This document shows positions 22,256 through 35,500 of a stretch of DNA of 64,000 nt, in pieces. This stretch comes from Pomacea canaliculata. Its lineage: Eukaryota; Mollusca; Gastropoda; Architaenioglossa; Ampullariidae. The notes beneath the pieces were generated by a model that saw nothing but the letters and a program-made list of their open reading frames with translations, was not told where the DNA came from and made no database searches. Both the position numbers and the translations under genes were made by a program. Location: positions 3,011,371-3,075,370 of the forward strand of contig NC_037592.1 of assembly GCF_003073045.1 (NCBI RefSeq), written 5' to 3'. Position 1 is the stretch's first letter. Every line of letters starts with the position of its first letter.

Positions 22256-25200
22256 TTATTTCTTGGAAGAAGAACCTGGTGTTTTGGAGAAGGAGCTCTT
22301 TGGTTTGGGTTCTAAAGACTTGCGATGACCAGCATGCAATGGTCCTTCAAAGCCTCTACCTATGGCTCTCTGGCTTGGGCCTGGACGCCCTGCTTTTAGC
22401 TATGGACCAAAAAGAAGAAAAAGTAACATTATTTTAACAACTTCAATCCAATCTCTGAAAGGAGCAGGCAAGGTTTTATAGGATTGTTACATGCCCATCA
22501 ATGGCTGAGGTGAACATCATTCTCATTCAAACCTTGATGATACAAAATCTTATGTTCCAATTTGTCAGATTGTGTGAATCGTGTCTGGTGTGCAAAGCAA
22601 ACGCAATGACATTCAGAGGACTGGATAGGGTGCGCAGAAAACCTAATGTATTATACTGACATACTGAAATATTGATCTGCTGCTACTGTCTGTCAACAAA
22701 AGCTCAACTTCAAACACCATCCTGAGTGTCTAGGGCAAGCATGTTGAAATAAGATGGAAACCTACTCGTTCCTGGTAGCGACGTTCAAAATAGTCCATGT
22801 CAGACTCCCCTGGCCGGCGCATTGCAGACACTCTCTCCTCCATGTCATCAAATACTTGATCATCAGGGTTCATGAGTTGTCCTTTAAAAAAACAATTTGG
22901 ATATTTTTTTTTAGAAAAGTTAAAAAAATTCTGCACACTCTCAATATGACCCCATACTAACTTCAACATATTTCTGATTTCTATCAATTTTAGGCAACAT
23001 GGTTAATTGAGGTATTAGAAATGCACTTTAGAATATTAGCATGCCCTTCTTTTTCCTTTCGGTAAAATTTATAGATGAGGGGCTAGAAGACTGGGATGTG
23101 TAGCAGTAGATGTTATAGCAAACTTTCCTCAGTCAATCCTGTTGTTGAATGTTTGCCTAACTCCATAGAAGGTTGCAAAAGGTAAAGCAGCAAGAGAGAT
23201 GTACTGCCCTCACAAAATGCTGACCCCAAGAAAAGTAGGGTCTCTAACATTTCACTTCCCAATGACTGAAAGGTCACAGGACTTTTACCCCATCCACTCT
23301 AGATAACACTTACATCTGTAAGGAAGGATACTCAACCTCATTATCTTCAGCACCCTGTGGACCTTCACTAATGTTTTCACTAGTCTGTCTGACCTTTTGT
23401 CCGGTTGATTCATGTTCTGTCAGCTGAAAATCACTATATACATTTTGGTGTTAACTCAAATGCTCACCAGTCTGTCTGTGTGCCATGCTGTGAGCCTTGA
23501 TGGCCTGAACGTTGGCACGCAGAAATGGGTTGTCAGATGAAGTGATTGGCTGGTTAAGGAACTCTTCACTAGGAGCACCTAGCGGCACAATCAATTGGAA
23601 AAAAGCAAATCAAACTTTTAAAATGATACTACACAGCTCTGCTGTTCAACATTACATGCCTCGATGTTTTTGCTGTCTTGAACAAGAGCTGGCAACCTGC
23701 CATCAACAAATAATTTACCTAACTTCATCTTCTCTCATGCCAAATTGTTTTGATTGCAGTAGTATAGATTACAATAAAAACATTATGCTTTATTAAAAAA
23801 AATTTACCTTCATGAATAACATAACCTCATTTACCCACTGGGGCAGTTATAGTGGCTAGTTTTATGCACAGCCTCATGAATGATGCAAGAAGAATTTAAG
23901 CTACAATAACAATTAAAACAATGAATAGATTTGATAATAACCTAAGGTCAGCAGGATAAGAACACAGATTTGATTAAGTGATTTTAGCATCTCACTCTAA
24001 CTAAAGTGCATCTCTATAGGTAATGTGTGAACAATACAATACAACTTTATTCAATTCAAAAAGTGCTCCTACTAGATAATACATAAACATGTTGAAATAA
24101 TTTCTCTCTCTCTCTCTCACACACACACACATTACCAGCAACAATAGATACAGTTAGTGACCTCAGATCACCTCAGGCTAGGACAAGATGACGGCCAGTA
24201 GAGTTTATCAAGTAAATGGCACGTGGAATGAATGAATTGTGGAGATGATTGGTTCTGCATACGGGCATCATGTACTTACTGCCAGACCACAAGATCGAGT
24301 GAGAACTCACATGCCAACACATGATCAGAGATAGAGAGGAAGTGGGATGCCTTCCTAAGGATTTGCTGATGACAAATATCTGTAGACAAAAGTCTGCAGC
24401 CAATATATGATGCTAGACAATTAAATAATTATTAAAATATTGTAAACAGTGAGACCTTTGCCACTGGGGTCCAGGCGCATGTAGCCCTCAGCTAAGGAGG
24501 AGAAGCCTGTGATGCCACCCATTGCTGCGTAGGGTGTGGCCTGACCCACTGGGTGACCCCGCGCCTCGCGCTCCTCGGCTGTTTCGATTATCATCGTGTG
24601 GTCCATGTGTCCAGACCCACAGGCACAGGTGAAAGAGCTCCTAAACCCAGTGCATTTTGTGCATCCAGCTGCCAGGAAACAAAAGACTGGTTTATTTATT
24701 GTTTCACAAAATTTAACAACTGAATAAATTTTACCTGTTGGTGCAAGAAAGCATCAATAGACAACTACTTTTCTGGGAGTCAGATTTTAAATTAGACTAA
24801 TTAGTTTTTTAAAAGGGCTCTAAATCTGGTAATGGATCAGTTGCCAAAGTGATCGAAAAATTCTTCACACTGTTTTTATTTGTGGATCAATCAGCTGATT
24901 GATCAACTGATCCCTCACTCACTCCAAATGCAAAATAATAGGAGAAAAATGTCTAATACATATAACCCAAACCTTTCTTGCAAACATATGGAGCTTTCTC
25001 AAGATGGTCATCAGCAAAGTGTTTGCAAGTGCAGCGAATGGGTTGGCTTCCATTCAGTGGAATGTAATGATATGATACACAGCGGCAGCCTTGGACCTGG
25101 CAAGGGAGCAGAATAGGGCGCTCGCTTGGTATCTCCTCAAAGTCTGTTTTGTGTTGTTTGTATCTAAAAAATATGGACTGCATATTTTAAAGTATTCCTC

Positions 25201-27253
25201 CAGAAAATTGTGCATGGTTGGCACTTTACTTTTAAGGAATATGCAATATGTTCTCTTTTCCTGCAGATTAGAGAAAAGTAAAAATGTTTTCTGTGATTGA
25301 TGAAGTGTGTATGATTTCCTTTTTTGATTAGGGTAAACAAAATAATGAATTTTAACACAGCTAGTTGACCACAATTATCTGAAAGGTTTTGCTTTTCAAT
25401 AGATCTTAATCTCACATAATGTGAGTTTGTAATTGTTTCATGTTATTTATTCTACCTCCTCAAGACTGGTAGAATATAAATCTTGCCATAATCTACCTGT
25501 GTCGGCAAAAACAAGGTGTTTCTGGGCCAATCAATTTGCAGTCCATTCCAGTGGGGGATGAATAGCTTACATACAGTCGGTTTTTTATGCGCTGTCAATA
25601 CACATGAATTTTATCACATATAATTCTGCTCCATTTAAAAAAATATCATTACTTTCATGAATAATAATGAAGCCCTAATGGTATATAATAAATTAATGAG
25701 GACATTGACAGACATTTCACAGTATTTCTTTTCCATGATTTCATAGGCCAAAAATGCAGAGGATTCAAGAAATGTTTATCCCTGATGTTATAAAAATAAT
25801 TTGTCAGTAGAAGAACAACAGTAACATTGTTAATGACTGCATTTGTAAAGTACATTCCACACTTTACAGTGGGTTCATTAGGCTTTAAAAGAACAGATGA
25901 CAGTAAAATACATGTGAGGGTTGATCCACTGAACACTACTCTCAGATAACTACAAATGTTGTCAAGTTGTCAATAACAGTCACAAGGAAAAACTAATGCT
26001 GTACACACACTAACACTGACAATGTCTGTAACATATCAGTTAATGTAATATTTGAAAAGATCATTTACACTAAATGAATCAAGGTGGAATATATGAAATT
26101 AGATAAATAAATACATTTCATCCAAAGAAACAAACATATTTTTATGATGTAAATAAAGTTCTTTCAAATATCCTAAAAGCTCTCAGAAGAAAACAGGTTA
26201 GGGGTAGATACAGAACATAAAAAAATGAATTTTTGTGCAAGTGAGACAATTTATACATACCATTGGAATAACTTTTTTTTTATATGCCTCATATTGTTGT
26301 GGAGACATTAGCACACCACCATCATCTTCACCAACAATTCTGGAAGGGAATATGTTATTGTTGTAATAACTTTATGTTAATACCTTGTTAATGTTAATAC
26401 CTTATCCACCTATAATTGTTATTAACAAGGTTATAATTTAAACAGTTTATATAATTATTCCAACAGATTAAAAACACATTTTCTCTGCTGAACTCTTAGA
26501 TAATAAAGGCAATCGATATGGTACTCAATAAACTTATAACAAGATTTTGAAACAAAGTGTATTACCATAGCTTACTCAATGCCTGAAGTTAATGTCAAAT
26601 GAATGATCAAGTTGTCAACTGCATTCATAAACAACAATGTAGAACAAAAATCAAACTAAAAGTTTATTTAAAGCATGCGGCCTGTATGTTAGAACACCAA
26701 GTGCAGTAGAATAAGAAAGAACAAGAAGACATGTAACAAAACACATACACATAAAGTCATCAAACTGAATAAACAATGAACATGAAAACCTGATTGGGAA
26801 TAGGGCGGGGGGAAATCTGACAGTTACAAGAGAATTAATTAAGCTGGTGAAAGTATATAAATCACGGAAAATTTGTTTAGCATACAAAGCACTCATTCCA
26901 TTTACTTCTCTTGGCACAAAACAGCACGTGATTAAGTTAAGGAAAAAAGATTTTAAGAAGAGATAAACATTCATCCACCTTCCACCCTACCATAAACACA
27001 ATTGTTCTATTTAATCTGAATTGTAGGGTGAGGGGCATTTTGTTAAGGATATATGGAAATCACGGCAAATCAAAAGTATGTACTATAACGCGCGTGACTG
27101 AGTGTAAATGAGTTAATGAGAAGACATACTTAGCAAACTCGATCGTGTGTGTGGATAGACTCGCATCACATACCTGCGGTATTCCAAATATGCGTCAACA
27201 GACGCAGCAGCAGATCCATCAAATTTAAGGTGAAACTGACGCGGGTCAGACAT
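22256..27253 (-). CDS. FAM221A: FAM221A-like protein
   Basis: Eight exons read on the minus strand with agreeing phases: 27174-27253, 26261-26339, 25497-25591, 24973-25163, 24456-24668, 23468-23578, 22766-22881 and 22256-22399, about 342 residues from ATG 27253 to TAA at 22256-22258. Diagnostic blocks are RIVGEDDGGVLMSPQQYEAY, KNRLYVSYSSPTGMDCKLIG, PETPCFCRHRYKQHKTDFEE, CQVQGCRCVSYHYIPLNGSQ, IRCTCKHFADDH, CTKCTGFRSSFTCACGSG and EERGARG-like EEREARGHPVGQ. These match the conserved Cys/His-rich FAM221 domain. The C-terminal ~120 residues are less conserved and basic (ending in a Ser/Lys-rich tail). All introns are GT-AG and nothing is broken. The molecular function of FAM221 proteins is not established. 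A versus B assignment is from memory of the GEDDGG and EEYEEYK-like N-terminus, which favours FAM221A. Confidence 0.88.
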
Positions 27254-29583
27254 GTTGTTTATTAAGTAACACTTCAAGTAGTTTTTAAACAAGTTAAACT
27301 GACAGTGAAGCGGCTCGTGTGTTGAAATCGACCTCTAAGTTATACTTGTTGTAGATTTTATGAGAGCGTCGCCATACTGTTTACATTAACAACAGTTGAT
27401 AGCAAGAAAAGTGTAGTTTGTACTTTCTTCACAGAAGATTCGCCAGGGGAAGCTACTGCTTAGTCTCGCGCTGCTCTAGCGTATGCACGGTCCGTTAGCA
27501 CATTTCAAAAAAAAAAAAAAAGCTTTTACTGAATGCTGTCGATATAATAAAGTAATCGGGATGTGGAGGTTATAAATGATACGCGTTTTCCGTTAATAGT
27601 CAGTACATTACATGGATATTTGGCAGCAGATATTCTTTCCCTCACAAAGCTTTTACAAAGCGGATAACCATATATATATAATCCTTCAATTCTGGCGTTT
27701 GAAGTATAGTTCCTTTTTAAATATTTATTTTCTGCTCGTGAAATCTCCCCTGCAGTGTGTGTGAGAGAGAGAGAGAGGGGGGGGGGTATGATTGACTGAA
27801 TGGATACAAAAGGCGGGAGTTCCGTAACCTTTTGGTTGTTGGGGAGTGAGCTGTTCGATCGTTTCTTACTTTTCTAGGAGTCAGATTTTATTTGTAAGGA
27901 TATATATATATGTTAGTTTTCTCTTCTTCTTACCCTCACGCTGTTGTACTCGTGTCTAGTTGTTCTCGCTTTGTGTATGGATCCTTGTAGACACTGCTGT
28001 ATACTTATGTGACATACAATGAGTGAAATGACGTCCCTATAAAATTGGGAAGATGTGACCAGAGGAATATTTTCTCACCTGTAGATGTTCTCTTTCACGT
28101 CCACACACATTGTCACACTTACCTGTGTGAATTTACAAGCTAACAAACACAAATTCACATTTCAAAAAATTAATTTATTTACAAGATAATAGGTTTATCA
28201 ATTCAAAAATAATCCATTTCTTCATCATATCTTCGCTCTTCAAGCCCGTCCTGTCTCCGGCTCTACACTGTCAACACCTCAGCGCGTGTTTGGAATTTGA
28301 CACTTGAGGTTTATTTTTATTTTCTGACTATGGCACTTGTATGTAAACTATGTCATGATTTTTAAAATCTCCTACAGCTCTTGCCCTGCAGTTTTTTCCT
28401 TTGAGACTCAGAAATAAAACAAAAACCAAGATTAATTGTGTTCACAGACTAAAGGCACAGCATATGTCAAAGCTAGTTCCAGCTGCCAAGAAAGACAGGA
28501 ATGAAAACCCAACAGATAATCGGATGAGTAATGGTAAATCGTTAACTTGTCTCCTACTGTATACAGTGTAACTATTGTGAATGCAGGCTGATGTGTCATT
28601 ATATCTTTCTGTTGGAACTATCAAGTTCGTGAGCAGTACATTTTTTTGGCAAAAGTCCGTTAGGAGACATGTCAACTGTGCATATCACGGCCCTATCTAT
28701 CTATATATATATTTTTTGCACACATAAAAAACGTTTTTGTAGTGTACACTTCTGGGTGTTACGAATAATACACACTTGTTTCATCTACACAGACTTAGCA
28801 CCATGCACAACAACGTGCATTACTTTCGTTCATTTACATACAACAAACACTGTTCTTAAAAAACTACACACATTTACGCACAAAAAACCTCATTTCTCTC
28901 TGCACAAGACTGCAAGGCTAGGACAATGGACAGACCCATCATGAGATACCCTCCTCCCGAAGCAACTTTTCCTGTCTTGTGCAGGTCTTTGACAGTTCCA
29001 GTCGCAGCTAAGCGGAGTTAACGAAGAACACTTGTTGTAGATTTTCTGGAACAGGCGACTGCAACTGATGACTTTCTAGTAGAGTTGGTTCCTGCTGGCA
29101 GTATGACACACCATCAACAACCTGTCACTGACCGCCGTGGAAGGCAGCGGTACACAGAAGGACGCTGGACACAAGGATGCCGCCAGACTAAGAAGCGAAT
29201 ATTGTGGATGGTTTCCTGAAAGACACAAGACAAACGTGTTGAATTTCTCTGGGCTGTGAACGGATCCCACGAATATGTTCTAAGAGTCGTGGCTATTGTC
29301 TTAAAAGTTCTGTTGAGGGGTACGAGAGCGGATATTGGTATTTAGTGGAAGGCTTGCAGACTTTCAGATGAAGACAGAAGCTGCAGAAAGCAAGACAAAT
29401 GGCGAGAAATGGAATGTGTAGGGTAACAGGTGTGTGAGACAGTGAGCAAGAGAGAAAAGCGGAAGGGAACGAACAAGGGAGAGAATTATGCTAAATGTGT
29501 GTATGTGCCAGTGGATGCAATATGTTCCGAGAAAGGAGTGTAGAGATGAAAAAAGCTGAACATCATGATGGAAATGCAAAAAC
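27254..29583. other. Intergenic DNA upstream of FAM221-like gene
   Basis: It should hold the promoter and 5'UTR of the FAM221-like gene at the left, and the 3'UTR of the modular cell-surface gene at the right. An A-run (27508-27521), an AG-rich patch near 27766-27788 and short TATA microsatellites are visible. No exon was recognised. Confidence 0.4.
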
Positions 29584-32500
29584 CTATGAATCTTCTTCTA
29601 TGTTCGATTTTTTTAATATTAAATGAACGCTAGCCGCAATCAAGAAAATGATCGATTGCAACAACAAATGTTTTGTCCATCCACAACCAACGGTGGGAAT
29701 GATTGTTTTCTTTATACCTCGATTCTGTGCTACAGCACTCGACTGCACGCTCTCTCGACACACTTGTTCAATCGCCCTGCGCCTGGTCTGCAGTGTAGCG
29801 GCTGCTGCAGCATCCCCTGGCTGACACAGTCTGGTGGAGTCTGTCAAACAACCTACAAAGCTGTCCACACGTCTGGCAGAGACAGAGAGAAAGGAAGAAT
29901 ACGATTATTTGAAAGATTATTTATACGCCTTCATTACTGTTGCACTACAACAGTGTTGTCCACGTGTGACATCAAGAAAGCGAAAATATGAATGTTTCTT
30001 GGTTAAACTTGAAGCTCACTCATCATCATCATGGAATGGCAAAATGTACAGTAACTGTATAAAGTATACTTCAACTACATTAATGTCAAAATAACATACA
30101 ATACTTTGCATTATTAATAAAAAGACTATGATAATAGTTAACCGTGTTGATACTATGGGTCAGTGAAGCATTATACCAACTGGGAGAGGGCGCAAAGGTA
30201 AGGATAGACGCATCAGTACACCGGCATCAAGCATCCTTTTGTTTCATGTACAGCAGAAATCTCACAATAGAAAATGGCGGCGATCCTAAAGTCTATTGTT
30301 ATGCACACTTCTAGCTTTGCTTGTTATTTCGTGACTCCATGCTCTATCTCCTCTGAATGCCGGAACTTATTAACAAATGCACAATAAAGCTGGGTAAAAA
30401 TGTGAACAATCAGTACAGTAAGCAAGTGAATTACATGTATTGACTTACTCGCACAAGGGATCATGTAGTGGTCTCTGTCCGACATGGTTGTTCCCGAAGG
30501 CTCATTGGATACAGAGGCATTCCACAGAATCAAGTTCTGGAGGCAGGTTCTGTGTGCTGTACAGTTTTCGAAGACTTTCTCGTAAGAGACAATATCTGTG
30601 ACACACACACACCGTTTAAACGAATATACAAATGCTGTCTACTTCAGGTATCCGTTCAAAGCCATCTATTAGTCCATTAGGAATTAAACAATAGGGGATA
30701 GATTCAATATCCTATACAGAGAACTGGTTGTTCTTATCAACACGAGATAAAGAAAAGAAATGGGGATGAGAAGATCGAGGAGGTAGAAAAAAAATAGGGT
30801 GTCAACCCTGGGGAAAAAAAGCGTACTAGGCTTAAGAATCAAAGGGAAGTAACGCTTTTCCCGACTCACCTCTGCAGGCGGCAAGAGTTTCCTCCCTCAG
30901 AAGTTCGAGCGTTCGCTGGTTCTGCCCAACACCGCAGTCATATTCCGTTTTCTGAAGGCAGTCAAGCGTGTCGCCAAGACCACTAAAGACAAATAACCAA
31001 CTGTCGGCTGTCTTTTCTACTCTTCAAATCTTTTGATGCATAGCAGTTTAGAATAATACAAAAGAGAAACTACTAAATTATTTTGTGTCTCAGAGGTTTT
31101 AGGGTGAACGAAAGACACCTACCTGCACTGCGTGTCGTTTGCTTGAAGACACTCCGCTAGCTGAGGACAGCGGAGAAAAATTCCTGCGGAATATACAAGT
31201 GACATAAGGGATAGATTGGGGGATAATTCGTCAATCAACAGCCTGTCATCCTGCGTGTGTGTACAGAGAGTTTATTTGCATGTCTTTGCATTTACAGGCA
31301 TGTCCTCGTGCTTATCTAAACGTCCGTGTGTTTAATTCCATATCTGAATGTTTATTTACATGCTTATGGATTACCTGCATGTCTATTTTTTTTCTAAATC
31401 TGTGTTTATCTGCTTGCCTTCGTGTTCGTGTGTCGGCTTCTCTGTCGTTGTAGAACAGTTGTCCTGCTCTGCCTGGCGGATGACATCCAATACACGAGCT
31501 ACATCAGGATGGCGCCAACAGCTTTCATCAACATTCACGTCAATGCATCGTCGGACAGCGGTGTAATATCTGCAAGAACGGAAACTTTGTCAGAACAGTC
31601 TACTATCGAGGTCCCATATGTCTCACATCTAACTGTCGAGATTGCACTGTCTGCAGGTCTGTTACCCATCACCCTTTTTGTATATCATGTACACAGACAA
31701 CTGCAGAAGTAATGATGACTATATCATTAAGTTATCAGATGATACCACATTGTTATTCTGTTGCAGGGGCATTTTGTTGAGCTCGGGTAAAGTTTAGGAA
31801 TGCTTGTATGTTGAAGTAACAGACACTTAAAATAGTTTATACCGTCTGTAGTCCAGCTTAATCAAATGATTAACTAGGTGCGTGTGCTCATGGGTGTGTC
31901 ATGTTGTATGTTACATCTGCTCTTACTACTGCGTGGTTTTATGATTTCTATTACTTGTCTCATCCCTGTCTGGTAACTAGCATTTTTTGGTAACATTTGT
32001 GACTTAACACAAACGTCTGAACACACTTTGTCTAATCAGATCAGTTTGTTTAACTGTCACTTAAACAGGTTTTGTGTGAAGTCTGAGAAAGCTGTCTGTG
32101 TACACACGTAGTCACCAGGTCACCGGATGTACTCACTGGCAAAGCTTTGCGCGGTCTGCTCCATCAACATGACTCGCCACTTGACCGATTAACCTACCGG
32201 AAGATTCGTTCCTGATGTGCTGGCATCTCCTTAATTTAGCTTGGCATATCATTTCTGTACAATAAAGAAAGAGCGGATAGATTATAAGGCACAGCTCCGT
32301 GAAGGTTCCCGACCGAACATCATTCTGTAAGGAAATAAATTCCAGGTCCCGTCAGACCTCCTCCTCCTCCTCCTTCTCCTCCTCCTCCTCCTCCTCCTCG
32401 TCGTCATCATCATCATCATCATCTATTTCCAAGGATTTTATAAGCATCATAAAACCTTTACAAGGGGCATAACTCTTTGAATATCTGAACAAAAGCTCAT

Positions 32501-35500
32501 AGACAAGATGATGTTCAAGTTAAAAAAATACTTTTTTCTCGAAAGAGAAACCAACCTTGACTGCATAAATTCTGCTGAAGTTTTGTGAGCTCCGCGAGAG
32601 AATCATTCACCCTCGCAAACTGCAGACAGTTGCTGGCCAAACCCTCCAAGCACTGTCCTGTAGAAGTTTTCATGGCCCTTTAAAGAAGGTCTTTAAAGTT
32701 AGAAGGTTTAAAAATTTAGACTTGTACAAAAATAAAATAAATAAGAGGATTATATATGCGAATGCACGGGGATGATAGGGCTACCTAGGTCACTAAAAGG
32801 ATGACATATGTCACTTCTTTGCCTCTATCAAGAGCAGTGAGGTCTACAGACAGAACGATGAATAACCTGGTGAATCCCATTATTCTGACTGCCACTAGGA
32901 TCAATAATCCGTTACTTTTTTCAATCGAGTTGAGCAATGCATTCACATATGATCGATTATATTTTTACATGTTATGATCAGCCCAGGCTTATTCTCAAAC
33001 CCTGACCCTAATCTTAACCCAAAAAGTTACTCAAACCCAAACCCTAACATTAACTAATCCAAATCCAAACCTAAGCCCTGGCGCTAGCTTATGTAGTCAA
33101 CCTAGATGTGCACTTCTCTAACAATCAAAGAAAGAAACAAAGAAACAAATACGAACGATATCAAGAGCAAAGAAACAAAACAAGAAACTTAACTGACTTG
33201 TATTTAAAAAAACAAGAAACTGATAAAAATCAAATCTATGACACTAAAGGACACCGTGATATAGTGGCGCCACCTAAGTAGAGCAAGAGTTAAGGCACAT
33301 AATTCTCTAGTTATCACTAAGTCGTTCAACTCGATAACAAAAATAAAGAAGTAGTCCCGTGTTCTTTCAATCGGTGGGCCGAGAAGTGTTCGAGATCTCA
33401 CTTATCTCGAGGACAGATGTTCGTAAGGGCAGTGACCCTCTCTTGTGCCTGGCTGTGTCCTCGTGCCCACCCTTGTAACCATTTTGGTGCTGACCCCACA
33501 GCGGGGTTATGTAACCAACTAAGTGGGAAAAATATATTGGCCAAGGGAGGGTGACTAATGATCGTAAGCCAGTTATTCTCGATAGCAGGATACAGGATAA
33601 CCTCCAGAAGAGGTTACTGAAGCAGGAATGACAACGATTTCCAGAACTTATCAACTCAACCATGTGCTAGGATCATGGGTATAGATGCTGACAGGAGGAT
33701 CATGGGTATAGACGCTGACAGGAGGATCATGGGTATAGACGCTGACAGGAGGATCATGGGTATAGACGCTGACAGGAGGATCATGGGTATAGAAGCTGAC
33801 AGGAGGATCATGGGTATAGACGCTGACAGGAGGATCATGGGTATAGACGCTGACAGGAGGATCATGGGTATAGACGCTGACAGGAGGATCATGGGTAAAG
33901 AGGCTGACAGGAGGATCATGGGTATAGACGCTGACAGGAAGACTAGCTCCGTACCAACAAGCTTGCTGGATGTTCTCCGGGACTGGAATGGATTCATTCT
34001 GTGCTTGTTTAATGGCCTCTACAGTCGTGTTCTTTGGCTGACATGTCCACAGCTGCCGCTGACAATGCTCTTCTGAAAACAATATAATGGCTGTTATTAA
34101 AAAACTTCTCTTCCCATTGAAGGATAAGTTCTTGTTTTTCTAAATTAGGGGAAGCTCTATCTTTATGTGTGTGTGTGTGCACAGACATGCATCCAAGCGT
34201 GTGTCCAATTGTCACATGCGTACGTCTGTGTAAAATCCAAGCATCGAATAAAACACAGAGTTCGACAAATGCAGCCATCTGAAAAACTGCATTTAAATAG
34301 CAGACGATTCGAAAGGTGAGGAAAATGCAGAGCAGTATAGATGATCACATCTTCATTTTCTGCTCTGGAAGACAGACCACTCATGTAGCACTGGACGCGG
34401 TTTGTATCAGAGCATCCTCCTCTCCGACATGCCAACAAACATCTGATGTCTGAACATGAGCAGTACTCATCTTTACAGTCAATGTCTACATGTAACTCAT
34501 GGTCCCACGGCTCGGGTGTTCTCCATGTACACCATTTTATTGCCACAACTCGCAGATTCCTGACTCAGAAGCCGCTGATGCTCGAGAAAGGTTTGTCAAT
34601 ATTACTTTCAAACACAGAGCTAGAAAACATGTTTGATGTTGCCGATGAACATTGGGGAACAATTCTCAGACGACGCCGAAGTACTGACAATTACTAGAGT
34701 GTGAGTTACTGAAAGTTGTGATCAGCATTGTTCACAAACATTACTAGGTGGGAGTTGCTAAATAGAACTAACATGTTTACACACTTGACCAGGTGTGAGT
34801 TTACCTGGGCCGCACAGTGACCGGTACGTGTCCTTGCTCCTGTTTAAAAATAATGTCACGGCTGAACTCCAGGACAGTGAGTGACAAAATATTCCTCGCA
34901 GTCCGACAGCAACTGTTGGAAGGCACTGTGACAGAAACAAAATAAAGTTTGAAAGGCCAGTGTTATTTTCAGGGTAAACAGACTTTTACAAATAATTATA
35001 CTAGCTTTATGGCTTTAACAATAGTAGGTAAATAGTGTTCTGAGTGTTCTGTCAAAATTTTTTAAATTTAGGACTTTCAAAATTCCCTTTGAACCCTCTA
35101 TTAGTAGTTATCTCTCTTTGAACCCTGTATCAGTTATCTCTCTTTGAACCCTCTATCAGTTATCTCTTTTTACAGTTCATCATCCAACTGTGTTTCGGCA
35201 GTTGTATGTCAATTTTTTTAAACATTGAACTTTACAAGTTAGATGTCCAAATATACAAAACGAAATTAGGCTTAATGGCTTTAAAGACAGAAATCCGGTT
35301 TCTGTAACCTTGGAGAAGTAATAGAAATGAACAGAAATTAGTTAAATGATGAGTAGGCCTGTTACACTAACAGTTGCATTGTATAGTCATTAACTGTCAG
35401 CAAAACTTTAATTATTAGCACTATCTTCGACAAATTATTTCATTTTAAATGTGGTTTATTTTTCCTGAAATCTTTTATCCTTGAGAAAGTGAATAGCCTC

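Noticed and set aside
33000-33080. CCCTAA-like blocks
   Set aside because: They are degenerate and scattered among other words, not a tandem telomere repeat.
33675-34076. Plus-strand 133-codon frame with MGIDADRRI repeats
   Set aside because: It is the antisense of the 27-bp minisatellite and of a supported minus-strand exon.
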